DNA from: Tetracentron sinense
Lineage: Eukaryota; Streptophyta; Magnoliopsida; Trochodendrales; Trochodendraceae
Direction of reading: 5' to 3'
NCBI GenBank assembly: GCA_015143295.1
Contig: CM026565.1
Location: forward strand, 9,298,041 to 9,362,040
DNA length: 64,000 bases
The position numbers and the translations under genes are program-made. How positions within the stretch are numbered: position 1 is the stretch's first letter; each line of letters begins with the position of its first letter. Below are positions 9,621-20,490 of this stretch, one piece after another. Below the pieces are notes generated by a model. The model saw nothing but the letters and a program-made list of their open reading frames with translations. It was not told the origin of the DNA and searched no databases.

Positions 9621-10861
9621 TTACTTGTCATGTTTTCTTGTGAGTCAGGTATGACATATCCTAGGGATATGCCCCACCCTTGACATTCATATCTGTTTAA
9701 CTTGTGAGCCAGAGGCTAGCACCCGAACATCCCTGGGCTACCAACCTCCTTGATGTTCCATTTACTTGTGAGCCAGAGGCTAGCACCCTTTCACTTGGGC
9801 TACCAACCTCCTTGATATATCCTTTCTTATTCTTGTTGTTTCCTCTACTCATATAGGAAAAGCCTCGGTTTATGCGTACGTGCTTGGTGTGCGTGACATT
9901 CATGATGATCATACTATCATAAATAAATCTAGGGATACACATTGCATTTTAATTCTCTTTTTGATAATCAGGTTAACATGAAACAATAAAGCAGAATGTG
10001 ACATTTCTTGCAATTGCATAGGCATGAGGAATTAAATGAAAACATATAGAGCATTTGTTCTAAAATCACCTTTTAAGGAAAGCTACATGAGTCATTTTTC
10101 TAAATCCTCCATTTACTCTTGACATTCTCATTTATGCATTTTGTCGAACACCTAATGTGCAACACATTCATAGCCACATTATTTCAAGTTCTTTAAGTTC
10201 ATAAGTTTCATCATACACATGGTGTGCGTGTATTATGCATACAATGCCCATCCACCATTTTCCATCACACATCCATCACAACACATGGCATCCAATCGCC
10301 TCATCCACATCCAACATCTCACATCCACAATTTCCTCTTTATCTTGTTTGTTTTAGGGATTTAATAAAGTAAAACAAGAAAAGAATAAACTATGGAAATC
10401 CATAAGCATGCTTTTAAAACAAACCTAGGTTATTACTAAAGTAGTTATTAGGGTGTACTAACCTTGAGGATTTTCCCAAATCTTGAAGGAAACCCTTGAT
10501 TTGGAAGTCCTTGAGTAGGGATCTCCTAGCTTGATAGAAGATGACCCTTGCTTGCAAACCTTCAAGCTTTGAGCTCCTTGATCTCCTCCTTCTTGAATCC
10601 ACAACTCATTCTTGAAACAAAATCCTCAATCTCTCTTTCCTTTCCTTTCTCAATCTCCTCTCTTGCTCTTTCTAGGTTTTGGTTAGGCTAAAACCCCCAA
10701 ATAGGAAGCCCTAGGTGAAACCCTCTTCTTCTCTCTCCCTTTCTCTCAAATATGTTGTCTTAGGGTTTATGAACCCTTAAGGCATGAGCAAGGCTTACAA
10801 AGCCAAGGGAATTGGCCCAAAAGACCTAAAATGCCCTTAATGAAATTCTACAAAAACGCGA

Positions 10862-11036
10862 AGACCGAGCGATCGGTGGTTATGATCGAGCGATCGGTGT
10901 TGTTGACCGAGCGATCGGTCAAAAACACACTATTTGGAAAATTTCCCCATACAAAAAATTTAACCAGTCGATAGCCTCCAATCGATCGGTTTTGGACCGA
11001 TCGATCGCTATTAATGACCGAGCGATCGGTGCTTTG
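10862..11036 (-). repeat. Palindrome array, ACCGAGCGATCGGT / ACCGATCGATCG type
   Basis: At least six units: GACCGAGCGATCGGTGG, ATGATCGAGCGATCGGTG, TGACCGAGCGATCGGTC, CAATCGATCGGTTTT, GGACCGATCGATCGCT and TGACCGAGCGATCGGTGC. It lies next to the conserved box, upstream of the leader in LTR orientation. Confidence 0.8.
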
Positions 11037-11412
11037 CAGGTCCAACTGTTTTGGCCGTATCTTTTGACTCGTTCGTTGGATTTTGACGATTCAACTTGCG
11101 TTGGATTCGCCTTTCGAAAGGAAACATTCTTGATATTTCAAAATTTTCAATTTCTCCCTTATTTATTAATTAGACTACTTGAAAGGCCAATTGGCTACGA
11201 AAATTCTATGCATTAAGTATAGAAAAATCCAGGGTGCTACATAAAAACTCCAAATCCCCAAACCATCCATTCACTTTAAACATTCCCTGTTTGTTGTTCG
11301 CACTCACCTCTTCCCTCCAAAACCTATTCTAGCCTATTTCATCTTCTCCAAACCTCAAAATCTCTCTGAAATCTCCTGAAAATCACTCCATTTCATTCCT
11401 AATTGATTCCTA

Positions 11413-12632
11413 ATGGCAAGGACGAAGAATGGTGAAGAAGGGTCAAGCCCTAAAAGACAAAAATGCTCAAGGGAAGCTGCTGTTGAAGAAGAACCACAAG
11501 CATCTTGCTTCAAGATTGGAAAAGACGCCAAGAGATACAGAGACATCATTTACTTTCGACCCATATTCTATGGTAAGTTCCTTGACTCCTTTATTCTAGA
11601 AGAGTGGGGCCTAGGTCATATCTACAACTTCAAAGCTCTCGGATGGCTCCATCTCCTCCAATTCAAGGAACCCATGTATTTTGAATTAGTTAAACTCTTT
11701 TATTCTCACCTTCACTTCAGTCCTTTCACAAATTTTTTCACTTCTTATGTCCGTGGAAAGGACATTACTCTGTCCATTGAAGTTCTCACTTCAATTCTGT
11801 CTGTTCCAGCTGGGAGCATTGAGATGTTTGCTTCTAAAGAATGGCCAATCCATTTTGGATTTGAGTCTATTGAAGCCTTAAAGCTTATCTGTTCAAATAA
11901 AGAAATTTCTCAAGCCTCCCTTCCTACTCTCAACAGTCTGACTCTTGATACCAGACTAATTCATCACATCATTTCTTACAATATTCTTTCTAGGAAAGGT
12001 AGCAGAAACTACCTATCATATTTTGATGTGTTTCTTATTTGGTGTGTTTTAACCACCCAATCTTTTTACCTCTATTTTCTTGTGTTTCATAACATGGTTG
12101 AGTGTGTCTCAAAGAAGAATGACTGTCTTCCCTATGGACAGCTTCTAACCCATGTTTTTAAACATTTTGAGCTTTCTTTTGATTCTACTTTAGAAGTCAT
12201 CCATCCTTCCCACTATGATATCTACAGTCCTACAACTCTAGTTAAAATGGGATATCAGTGGAACAAGGATTTGCAAAAATGGTTCCCGAAATCCTCTGCT
12301 TCTCACCCTTCTACCTCTACTGCTCCTGCTCCTTCATCTCTTCCACCCCCTTCTGATCCCCCATTGGATCATTCCCTTCTTGCTGATCCTCTCATGGATC
12401 ACTCCCTTCATTCTGTTTCTCCTGTTCAATCTCCAGCCAGAGCCCCTCCCTTCTCTCCTCCTTCTTCTCCCTTCATGGCTTCCTCCCCTCACTATGAGGT
12501 AGGTGGCTCTTCTGTTCAACTTGAGCTCCATCATAGACCTCCCATTCATGATGATATCTTGAGCCTGATGATGGAAAAGTTGGATTCTTTGATATCTGGG
12601 ATGCTGAGCTTTCAAGTTGAAATGAGAGAAAG
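11413..12632 (+). pseudogene. Envelope-position ORF of the SIRE element, 5' part
   Basis: About 407 codons in one open frame, starting MARTKNGEEGSSPKRQK. Visible parts: a basic, charged N-terminus; a globular region with HLHFSPFTNFFTSYVRGKDI that resembles the 'putative plant transposon protein' type; a hydrophobic stretch around residues 197-220 (FDVFLIWCVLTTQSFYLYFL) that could be a membrane segment; a proline/serine-rich region around 295-360; then the start of a coiled-coil-like region. Position after pol and the proline-rich plus coiled-coil layout fit the envelope-like ORF of sireviruses, but its function is unknown. The frame is cut at 12632 by the chromovirus. Confidence 0.7.
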
Positions 12633-13348
12633 TGTAATGCCCCGAAATACCCCCTAGGAGTTTAGGGATATTTTAGGTGTCACACTACGTACCTATCAAA
12701 CCATCCTGTAATGCACAAGATAAAATACAGTACTAACAACGATTATCAGAGCGCGGAAGCTAACATATATGCGGAAGCGTAAACAAATTTTCATTTCTTC
12801 TAATGATCCAAAATAGTATTCCAAGTTAACATAAATACAAGACATGTCTAAGTCTAAGGTGGACAGGCCCACCTATCAAAATATCGAAATACACAAGACC
12901 CTCTCATACTCTCCCCTCAACAGTAGTCGAGGTATGGCCACACATCGAGGTCTCGGTCCGCCTGAGACTGTAATGGAATAGCCGGCTCTCTCTCCTCTAT
13001 ATACTCTTCCTCGACCCAAAGCTCCGAGTCGAGGGCTCCCACAGTACCTGCCGACATGAAAGTACGGCTGAGCATGGAATACTCAGCGAGTACAAGCTAC
13101 TAGCAGACCATAACAATAATAAAACACACAATAGTAATATCATACAAGCAGTAATAGAAACATCACAAAAGAAACAGTATAAGGCATGATATAATACAAG
13201 CATCCTGACGTGCGTACATGAATGCGAAAACGCCGATAAAACTCATGCTTGAAAACCCATGTCATGTCCCGGTATGCCTCGTAGAAATCATGTAAGTGTG
13301 CATGCATGAACGCACGATCATCATCTTGTAAACCTCCATCTCGTAACT

Positions 13349-13780
13349 TGTGAGCCAGAGGCTAGCACCCGAATCTCCCTGGGCTGCCAACCTCCTTGAT
13401 ATGCAATGCACTTGTGAGCCAGAGATTAGTACCCGAATGTCCCTGGGCTACCAACCTCCTTGTTATGAAATGCACTTGTGAGCCAGAGGCTAGCACCCAA
13501 ATCTCCCTGGGCTGCCAACCTCCTTGATATGCAATGCACTTGTGAGCCAGAGGTTAGTACCCGAATGTCCCTGGGCTACCAACCTCCTTGTTATGAAATG
13601 CACTTGTGAGCTAGAGGCTAGCACCCGAATCTCCCTGGGCTGCCAACCTCCTTGATATGCAATGCACTTGTGAGCCAGAGGTTAGTACCCGAATGTCCCT
13701 GGGCTACCAACCTCCTTGTTATGAAATGCACTTGTGAGCCAGAGGCTAGCACCCGAATCTCCCTGGGCTACCAACCTCCA
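13349..13780 (-). repeat. Dimeric minisatellite, about 62-bp units
   Basis: Seven units containing CTTGTGAGCCAGAGGCTAGC and CCAACCTCCTTG alternate between two subtypes: one with GGGCTGCC and ATGCAATGC, one with GGGCTACC and ATGAAATGC. This makes a higher-order dimer of about 125 bp. The 5' LTR carries the same array at 21205-21650, and relatives lie at 9706-9812 and 47167-47485. Confidence 0.9.
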
Positions 13781-14770
13781 TGACATGTAATATTTTCTTG
13801 TTGTTTATTATATGCACATGCTCTTGAAATCTCGATTCATGCTATCATGCGTGCTCATGTGCGTGCCAATAATAACAATCGTGGGAATGCGCTTAACAAA
13901 AGAGATATGGCATTACAGTTCAATTCATAATATTAGCATAGGTAACTTAAGTAATTCACATGACATTGGATCAATTCATCGTCTATAAGAACACATGCAT
14001 AAAACCTATTTCCATTTTCTTCATCTAAGTCGTTTATTCATAGTTTAGGCATTTTGTCAAACACAACACATGCAATGTTTCTTAATAATTCATCTTGTTC
14101 TTTTTAGCGCATATTTTCCATCCAAACATCAAGGTAAGTTCATTATTGGTAAAATACCCATCCACCATTTCCATCACACACATCACACAACATACATCTC
14201 GGCATCCAATCGCCACATCCAACATTCCATCCACCCATCCACACCTTTTCCATTATCTTGTTTATATTTAATGGGGGATAACACATTTCATAAGGAGGAA
14301 AACATAATATAAAGAATCACATTTTTATATAGAAAACCTAGATTTTTGCTAGGGTAAGTTAGTAGGGTGTACTAACCTTAGATCAAGGCTTGATCCTTGG
14401 TAGAAACCTTGATTGAAGCTCCAACTTGAAAGAAGAACACCTTTGCTTGAAGGAGACTTGAGTTGGGGAAGAAACCCCTTTCAAAAACGTGCTTGGGTTG
14501 CTGCCCTAGCTTGGAGAACGCTCTCCACGAGTGCTTGAGCAGTGATCTTGGAGAAAAACCGGACTTGAAGTGATCTAAGGTTTCAAAACCCCTTTGATTC
14601 TTCTCCAAAAGCAAAACCCTAGCTTAGGAAACCCTTTCTCCTCACTTCTAATCCCCCAAATCCTCTAAGTGTTGAGAATGAGCCCTAAAGGCTCGGGTTA
14701 AACTCTTAAGGTAAGAGTGAACCGACCAAAAGACCATAATACCCTTACTGAAATTTCTGTAAAAACACGA

Positions 14771-14945
14771 GTGCCGAACACGTTGTGCTGTGAATAGTGC
14801 CGAACACGTTGTACTGTGAATAGTGCCGAACACGTTGTGCTGTGAATAGTGCTGAACACGTTGTGCTGTGAATAGTGCCGGACACGTTGTGCTGTGAATA
14901 GTGCCGAACACGTTGTGCTGTGAATAGTGCCGAACACGTTGTCCG
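14771..14945 (-). repeat. 26-bp tandem array, six full units plus a partial
   Basis: GTGCCGAACACGTTGTGCTG + TGAATA is repeated at 14771, 14797, 14823, 14849, 14875, 14901 and (partial) 14927. The matching site in the 5' LTR (25295-25365) has only two full units and a partial one. Confidence 0.95.
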
Positions 14946-15449
14946 TTGTCTTATGTACAACGTGCCCGTCGTGAGCTGTACAACGTACACGTTGTTTGCT
15001 GTACAACGTGCCCGTCGTGAGCTGTACAACGTACACGTTGTTTGCTATACAATGTACCCGTTGTCTGTTGCATAACGGATGCACAACGTATACGTTATCA
15101 GAGCTAGAGCTACGTTATCAGAGTACGTTGTCTATGCGTTGTCTGTGCCTTATCAGAGCACGTTGTCAGAGCACGTTATCAGAGCTACGTCCTTAGTGCC
15201 TTCCAAGCTACGTCCTTAGTGCCTTCCGAGCTACGATTGCCTGCAGGTCCAGACTGTTTTGGCCATATCTTTTGACTCGTTCGTCGGATTTCGACGATTC
15301 AACTTGCGTTGGGTTCGTCTTTCGAAAACGCACATTTCTGACGTTTCGGAATTTCCGATTTCTCTCTTATTTATTAATTAGAATATGAGGAAGGCCAAGT
15401 AGCTACGAAAACGGTATTCATTAAGTATAGAAAAATCCGGGGTGCTACA

Positions 15450-15485
15450 TTCTCCCCCCCTTACAAAAATTTTGTCCCCGAAATT
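15450..15485 (-). other. Polypurine tract and upstream hairpin-like box
   Basis: On the - strand AATTTCGGGGACAAAATT is followed by GTAAGGGGGGGAGA, which directly abuts the 3' LTR TG at 15449. It is the plus-strand priming signal of the element. Confidence 0.85.
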
Positions 15486-15539
15486 TGGACGATATATAAA
15501 TGCACAAGACCATAAAAATTACAAGGGAGTGCCAAGGCC

Positions 15540-17318
15540 TTAAACAAATAACTGGGGATACTTTTCCCGCACTTCGGCTTCTCGTTCCCAGGTAGCTTCC
15601 TCCCTTGAATGGTGTTGCCATCTCACTAAGACCAAGGGAATGGTCTTGTTACGCAAGACTTGATCTCTCCTATCCAAGATCTGCACCGGTTGTTCAACTA
15701 CGGTGAGGTCCTCTCGAATCTCTATCGGATCCAACTCGATGACATGAGAAGGATCCGGGACATACTTTCGAAGCATAGAGACATGGAATACATTGTGGAC
15801 CGCCGTCATATGAGCGGGTAAAGCAACACGGTAAGCTACCTCACCGACTCGAGCAATGATCTCGAACGGACCCACATATCTCGGGCTAAGCTTACCTCTC
15901 TTCCCGAATCGCATAACACCCTTGGTCGGTGAAATCCTTACAAACACAAAATCACCGACTCGGAATTCAAGATCCCTCCTTCGATTGTCGGCATAGCTTT
16001 TCTGTCTATCTTGTGCGGTCTTTAACCTCTCCCGGATAAGCTTGACCCTATCCGCGGTTTGTTCAATTAACTCGGGGCCCAAAATCTTTCTTTCTCCCAC
16101 TTCATCCCAATACAACGGGGATCTACAACTCCTTCTGTACAAAGCCTCGAAAGGCGCCATTTGTATGCTTTCTTGATAACTATTGTTGTAAGCGAATTCC
16201 ACCAAAGGTAGGTGATCTTCCCAACTTCCCTTGAAGTCTAGCATACATGCTCGGAGCATATCTTCAATAACCTGATTCACCCTCTCGGTTTGCCCGTCGG
16301 TCTGTGGGTGGAAAGCTGTGCTAAAGTCTAACTGGGAGCCCATTGCACCTTGAAAACTTTTCCAAAACCTGGATGTGAATCTTGGGTCTCTATCCGACAC
16401 AATACTCACTGGCACCCCGTGTAATCGGACTATTTCCTTGATGTATAGCTCCGCTAACTGATTGGAGTTGAATGTAGTCCGGTACGGTAAGAAATGAGCG
16501 GACTTCGTGAGTCTATCAACAACTACCCATATAGCATCGGTCTTCCTAACCGTCTTCGGCAACCCCACGATGAAGTCCATAGAGATATGTTCCCATTTCC
16601 ACTCGGGAATAGGGAGAGACTGCAAAAGACCCGCCGGTCTCAAATGCTCCGCTTTCACCTGTTGGCACACCAAACACAGTGCCATATACTCCGTAACCTC
16701 CCTCTTCATGTTTCGCCACCAAAAGTGACTCTTGAGGTTCCGGTACATCTTCGTACCCCCAGGATGCACTGTGTACTTTGAACGGTGAGCTTCATCCATG
16801 ATCTCTCTCCGAAGGTCTGCATTGGCTGGGACACAAAGTCTTCCCTTGAATGTAATAGCACCCTGGCTAGTGAGAGAGAAGTCCTCACTACCCTTAGCAA
16901 CTTCCTTGTCCCGATAAGCCAACAATTCAGCATCCATGGCTTGGTATTCTTGGATCAAATCTATAATGTATGGCCGAACCGTGACATTTGCCAAGATAGG
17001 ACTACGAACAGCGTCATTCACACTAATGTCCAGATTTGCCAAGTCTTCAAGTAGCTTCCATTCCTGCACCAACATGCATGCTAATAACCCCGGAGGTCTT
17101 CTACTCAAAGCATCAGCCACTACATTTGCTTTACCCGGGTGGTATTGAATGGTACAATCATAGTCTTTCAAAAATTCCATCCAACGCCGTTGCCTTAGAT
17201 TCAATTCCTTTTGGGAAAAGAGGTACTTGAGGCTCTTGTGGTCCGTGTACACATAGAACTCCACCCCGTACAGATAATGTCGCCAAATTTTGAGGGCAAA
17301 CACGACCGCCGCCAGCTC
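15540..17318 (-). pseudogene. pol: Chromovirus pol, 3' part: RNase H end, integrase, chromodomain
   Basis: An open frame of about 590 codons read from just after the TAG at 17319. It starts inside RNase H ([38 protein letters not shown]). The integrase zinc motif includes [11 protein letters not shown] and CLVCQQVK. The catalytic core shows [24 protein letters not shown] and [14 protein letters not shown] (D, D, E all present). A GPY/F-like segment ([18 protein letters not shown]) follows, then a chromodomain-like tail ([34 protein letters not shown]). The frame itself is intact; the upstream stop separates it from the reverse transcriptase. Confidence 0.92.
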
Positions 17319-18743
17319 CTAGTCGTGAGTGGGGTAGTTCTTTTCATGCTCTTTCAACTGCCTTGATGCATAGGCAATGACTTTCTTGTGTTGCATTAGG
17401 ACACACCCAAGTCCGACGTGCGAGGCATCACTATACACCTCATACCCAAAAGGTCCAGATGGCACAGTAAGGACAGGGGCTGTGGTGAGGCGTTTCTTCA
17501 ACTCTTGGAAACTTACTTCACATTGGTCACTCCAACTGAACTTTGCATTTTTTCTTGTCAAGTAGGTGAGAGGTGCCGCCAAACTGGAGAATCCCTCCAC
17601 AAATCTCCGGTAGTAGCCTGCCAATCCGAGCAAACTACGTATCTCCGTGACGCTCTTGGGCCTCTCCCAACTCATGACAGCCTCAACCTTGGCTGGATCT
17701 ACAGAAATGCCCTCGGCCGACACCACGTGTCCAAGAAATGCGACCTTCTCTAACCAGAACTCGCACTTACTCAATTTGGCATATAGCCTATGCTCTCTCA
17801 ACATCTCCAGAGCAAGGCGGAGGTCTCGTGCGTGATCTTCCCGTGTCTGGGAATACACCAAAATGTCATCAATGAATACAATCACGCATCGATCCAAGTA
17901 AGATCGGAACACCCGGTTCCTCAAATCCATGAATGCCACCGGTGCATTCGTCAGCCCAAAAGGCATGACAAGGAACTCGTAATGCCCATACCGAGTCCTG
18001 AAAGCCATCTTCTGAACATCTTCTGCCTTGATCCTTAATTGATGATACCCCGATCTAAGATCAATTTTGGAGAAGAATCTCGCTCCCTTCAGTTGGTCAA
18101 ACAAGTCGTCTATCCTTGGCAAGGGATAACGATTCTTGATAGTTACCTTGTTCAACTGACGGTAGTCTATACACATTCTCATCGACCCGTCTTTCTTCTT
18201 TACAAAAAGGACCGGAGCTCCCCACGGTGACACACTTGGTTGGATGAAACCAAGTTGTTGTAACTCCTCAATTTGCTTCTTCAATTCTTCAAGCTCTATC
18301 GGGGCCATTCTATATGGGGCTCTTGAAATCGGAGCGGTGCCCGGAGTAAGCTCTATAGCGAACTCAATCTCCCGATTCGGAGGTAACCCGGGAAGTTCCT
18401 CCGGAAACACGTCCAAGAATTCACTTACGACCGGAATGGTCGAGGAGTTTTGTGCTTCTAGGTTTGCTATACTCAAGGCTGCGAGGCGAGCAATGTCCCT
18501 CTCTCTTAATCCTAGGAAGTGAAAAGGCTTACCCCCTTCCGGCTTGAAATTCACCATCTTCTCAAAACACGCAACATGCCTGTGATGGTTTGACAACCAA
18601 TCCATCCCTAAGATGACATTAAAATCCAAGTCTTGAAAATCTAGGACGATGAGATCGGCTAACAGTTCATTCTCCCCCCACTTGAACCACACTATCCCTG
18701 AATATCTTGTCCGTATCAACTGACTTGCCGAGTGGAGTTGCAA
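17319..18743 (-). pseudogene. pol: Chromovirus pol, middle part: end of protease, reverse transcriptase, RNase H start
   Basis: Reads [12 protein letters not shown] (end of protease), then reverse transcriptase motifs [48 protein letters not shown], and catalytic FIDDILVYS. Then comes the connection [17 protein letters not shown], and RNase H begins with [18 protein letters not shown]. It stops at TAG (17319-17321), where relatives have a leucine between THD and ELAAVV, a one-base change. At the 5' side the true frame joins from the protease through a one-base insertion in the G run at 18674-18679. Confidence 0.92.
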
Positions 18744-18872
18744 TGGTCAACTCCTGCTTTAACGGAGTAGACTCAGTCAAAAATCCCTTTGCGAAACTAG
18801 GTGACACAAAGGAGTGAGTGGATCCTGTGTCGATCAACACACGGGCGAGACACTCGTTCACTAATAAAGCAC
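18667..18872 (-). pseudogene. pol: Chromovirus protease (frameshift at its end)
   Basis: The aspartic protease shows RVLIDTGSTHSFVSPSFA (catalytic DTGS) and [15 protein letters not shown]. The coding exon begins at 18872, directly after an intron-like segment. The run of six C on + (18674-18679) is one longer than needed: with five G on - the frame passes directly into [14 protein letters not shown]. The frame therefore stops at the TGA just downstream instead of entering the reverse transcriptase. Confidence 0.85.
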
Positions 18873-19006
18873 CTGTGCGATTAAGTAACTAACATCAGTA
18901 GATTTCAAATAATAACAAGCATCATACATAGGTAACCCTTAGTATAAATAACCACATAACAAACCATAGAAATTTTATACAACTTATACTCAAAATTCTC
19001 GCGTAC
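18873..19006 (-). other. Probable 134-bp intron between gag and protease of the chromovirus
   Basis: On the - strand the segment starts GTACGCG after ...GTGCAAG and ends ATCGCACAG before GTGCTTTATTAG. It is AT-rich and contains stops. A branch-like CTACTGATG lies with its A about 22 bases before the final AG. Removing it joins ...SDDVVQ-G to G-ALLVNECLARV in one continuous frame, with the glycine codon split after its first G. GT-AG ends, branch site and exact frame restoration together make an intron likely. A 134-bp insertion of another kind is the alternative. Confidence 0.7.
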
Positions 19007-20264
19007 CTTGCACGACATCATCGGATGCATGTGCGTCTCTATCTGACAGGGCGAAGACTCGGCCCTGTGTGGCTGGGCGAGGAGGCCGTGTAGACTGTGA
19101 GGCCCTCGAAGCCTAGGAAGAGCTAGGCTGGGATGTCTGCCTAATCAGGGGCCTGCTCCCCGAAGACTGAGCTGGCAATTGACGTCGGGGACAATCTCTA
19201 AAAATGTGACCTTGGTCACCACAATGGAAGCAACTTCCTGTAACCCTCCGACATTCTCCCACTGGATGCCTCCTTCCACAAAGGGTGCAGATATCATGCG
19301 CATAGGTGGGAGGAGCATATCCCGTAGCCTGAGTCACTGCGGGGCGAGGAGCCTGAGCAAAAACCGGGCGAAAAGCTGGTGGATCAAAAGAGCGAGGAGC
19401 CTGTGGTGCCGAATACATCCTTTGTGACTGAGCCGGCCCTATGGACTGATACAAGCTAGTCCTTGCTCTTTTCTCCCCTGAACTACTTGACTGTCCTTTC
19501 TTTATTCCTCATCTCTTAAAGAACTCTTCGGAATTCAACTCGGCCAACAATGCCTTGTCCACAACTTCTGAATATGTCTCATGTCGAAACATTGAGACAC
19601 GATCCTTGAGGTAGGCCTTCAACCCCCTCTTGAATTTCTGGGCCTTCATAGCCTCGGTAGCTATCATGTGTGGAGCAAATCGAGATAGCTCTGAAAATTT
19701 GGCTTCATAAGCCGCTACGGACATATTACCTTGCTCCAAGGTAATGAATTCGACTTCCATCTTTTCTTTCATTTCGACCGGAAAGTACTTCTTGTTGAAA
19801 ACCTCCAAGAATTCTTCCCAAGTCCAGTCTTGACCTTGCCGGGTTAACTCTCGGGTCCGAAGTGCAGACTTCCACCAATGGTCGGCCTCGCCTTCAAGCA
19901 TAAAGGCGGCCCAAGTGACCCTTTCCACTTCCGTAGGAGCTAATACCGAGAATATCTTCTCGAGTTGCCAAATCCAACCCTCGGCGACAAGTGGATCAAT
20001 GCTTCCACAAAAAGTTGGAGGCCTCATCCTCTGAAAAGCTTCTAGCCCGGCTTGGGCTCGGTTAGGAGGAGCCGGTATAAGTGCCGCATTAGGCGGAGTG
20101 GCCGGTTGCCTTGCCGCCAACATAGCCAAAGTCTCGGCTATGGATGCGAATGCTTGGGCAAAGTCGGGTTGATCATCACCCGATGGAGCATCACCTCCAT
20201 TACCCCTCGTGTTGTACCCGCGACCCCGGGTATTGCGTCTCATGATTTCTCCTGAGAACGACAA
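19007..20264 (-). pseudogene. gag: Chromovirus gag with zinc knuckle (two in-frame stops)
   Basis: Starts at the ATG at 20264 (MSFSGEIMRRNTRGRG) or the next one at 20243. The capsid-like region includes MRPPTFCGSIDPLVAEGWIW, LEKIFSVLAPTEVERVTWAA and LEGEADHWWKSALR. A CCHC knuckle (CFHCGDQGHIFRDC, near 19200-19245) follows an extra Cys/His cluster (CTLCGRRHPVGEC). TGA at 19509-19511 and TAG at 19113-19115 interrupt one otherwise continuous frame that runs to GRVFALSDRDAHASDDVVQ before the intron. Both stops could come from C-to-T changes (CGA to TGA, CAG to TAG). Confidence 0.9.
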
Positions 20265-20472
20265 TACAACATGAGTCTAACTTGGATACGCATTTAGTAC
20301 AAATTTCGCAATTCACTCAATACATATTCATCAAGCATATTTAATAAGTACAATACAAATAATGTACACATGGTATATAACACAATAGCATAACATACAA
20401 TCCGTGTTCCTAGCGTAGGACTCTATGTTCGGTTGAAGTTCAATCATACAAGTGACCCTAGGGACTCTAATG

Positions 20473-20490
20473 CCTAGAGCTTTGATACCA
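20473..20490 (-). other. Primer binding site of the chromovirus
   Basis: On the - strand TGGTATCAAAGCTCTAGG starts three bases after the 5' LTR end at 20494. It is the Met-tRNA type primer site with one change from TGGTATCAGAGC. Confidence 0.88.

Larger units (their letters stand above)
8445..11241 (-). mobile_element. Solo LTR, chromovirus type (2.8 kb), TSD TAAAA
   Basis: Starts TGTTCTGCCCC and ends GGTGCTACA, flanked by TAAAA at 8440-8444 and 11242-11246. The sequence on both sides belongs to the SIRE element. Orientation is set by the hairpin/acceptor (8830-8869), donor (about 10460), palindrome array (10862-11036) and conserved box (11048-11115). It holds seven copies of a 60-75 bp repeat (9171-9620) and two 'GTGAGCCAGAGGCTAGCACC' repeats (9706-9812). 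There is no internal region, so it arose by LTR-LTR recombination. Confidence 0.9.
12633..15449 (-). repeat. 3' LTR of the chromovirus
   Basis: Starts TGTAATGCCCCGAAATACC and ends CCGGGGTGCTACA. Modules: acceptor (13049-13051) and hairpin (13067-13087), dimeric minisatellite (13349-13780), donor-like site near 14377, a 26-bp array (14771-14945), palindromic ACAACGTACACGTTGT units (about 14979-15060), and conserved box (about 15250-15330). Compared with the 5' LTR it has four extra 26-bp units. Confidence 0.92.

Noticed and set aside
13349-13780. CRISPR-like appearance of regular 62-bp repeats
   Set aside because: Units are contiguous tandem repeats without unique spacers, the context is a plant LTR, and no cas genes exist.
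14648-15084. Overlapping open frames of 80-130 codons with repeated SALFTAQRVRHYSQ-type text
   Set aside because: They are translations of the 26-bp tandem array and adjacent palindromes in an LTR. All frames are open because the unit length and composition lack stops.
16494-18522. Numerous + strand open frames of 60-110 codons
   Set aside because: They are antisense shadows of the chromovirus pol gene, which has clear catalytic motifs on the - strand.
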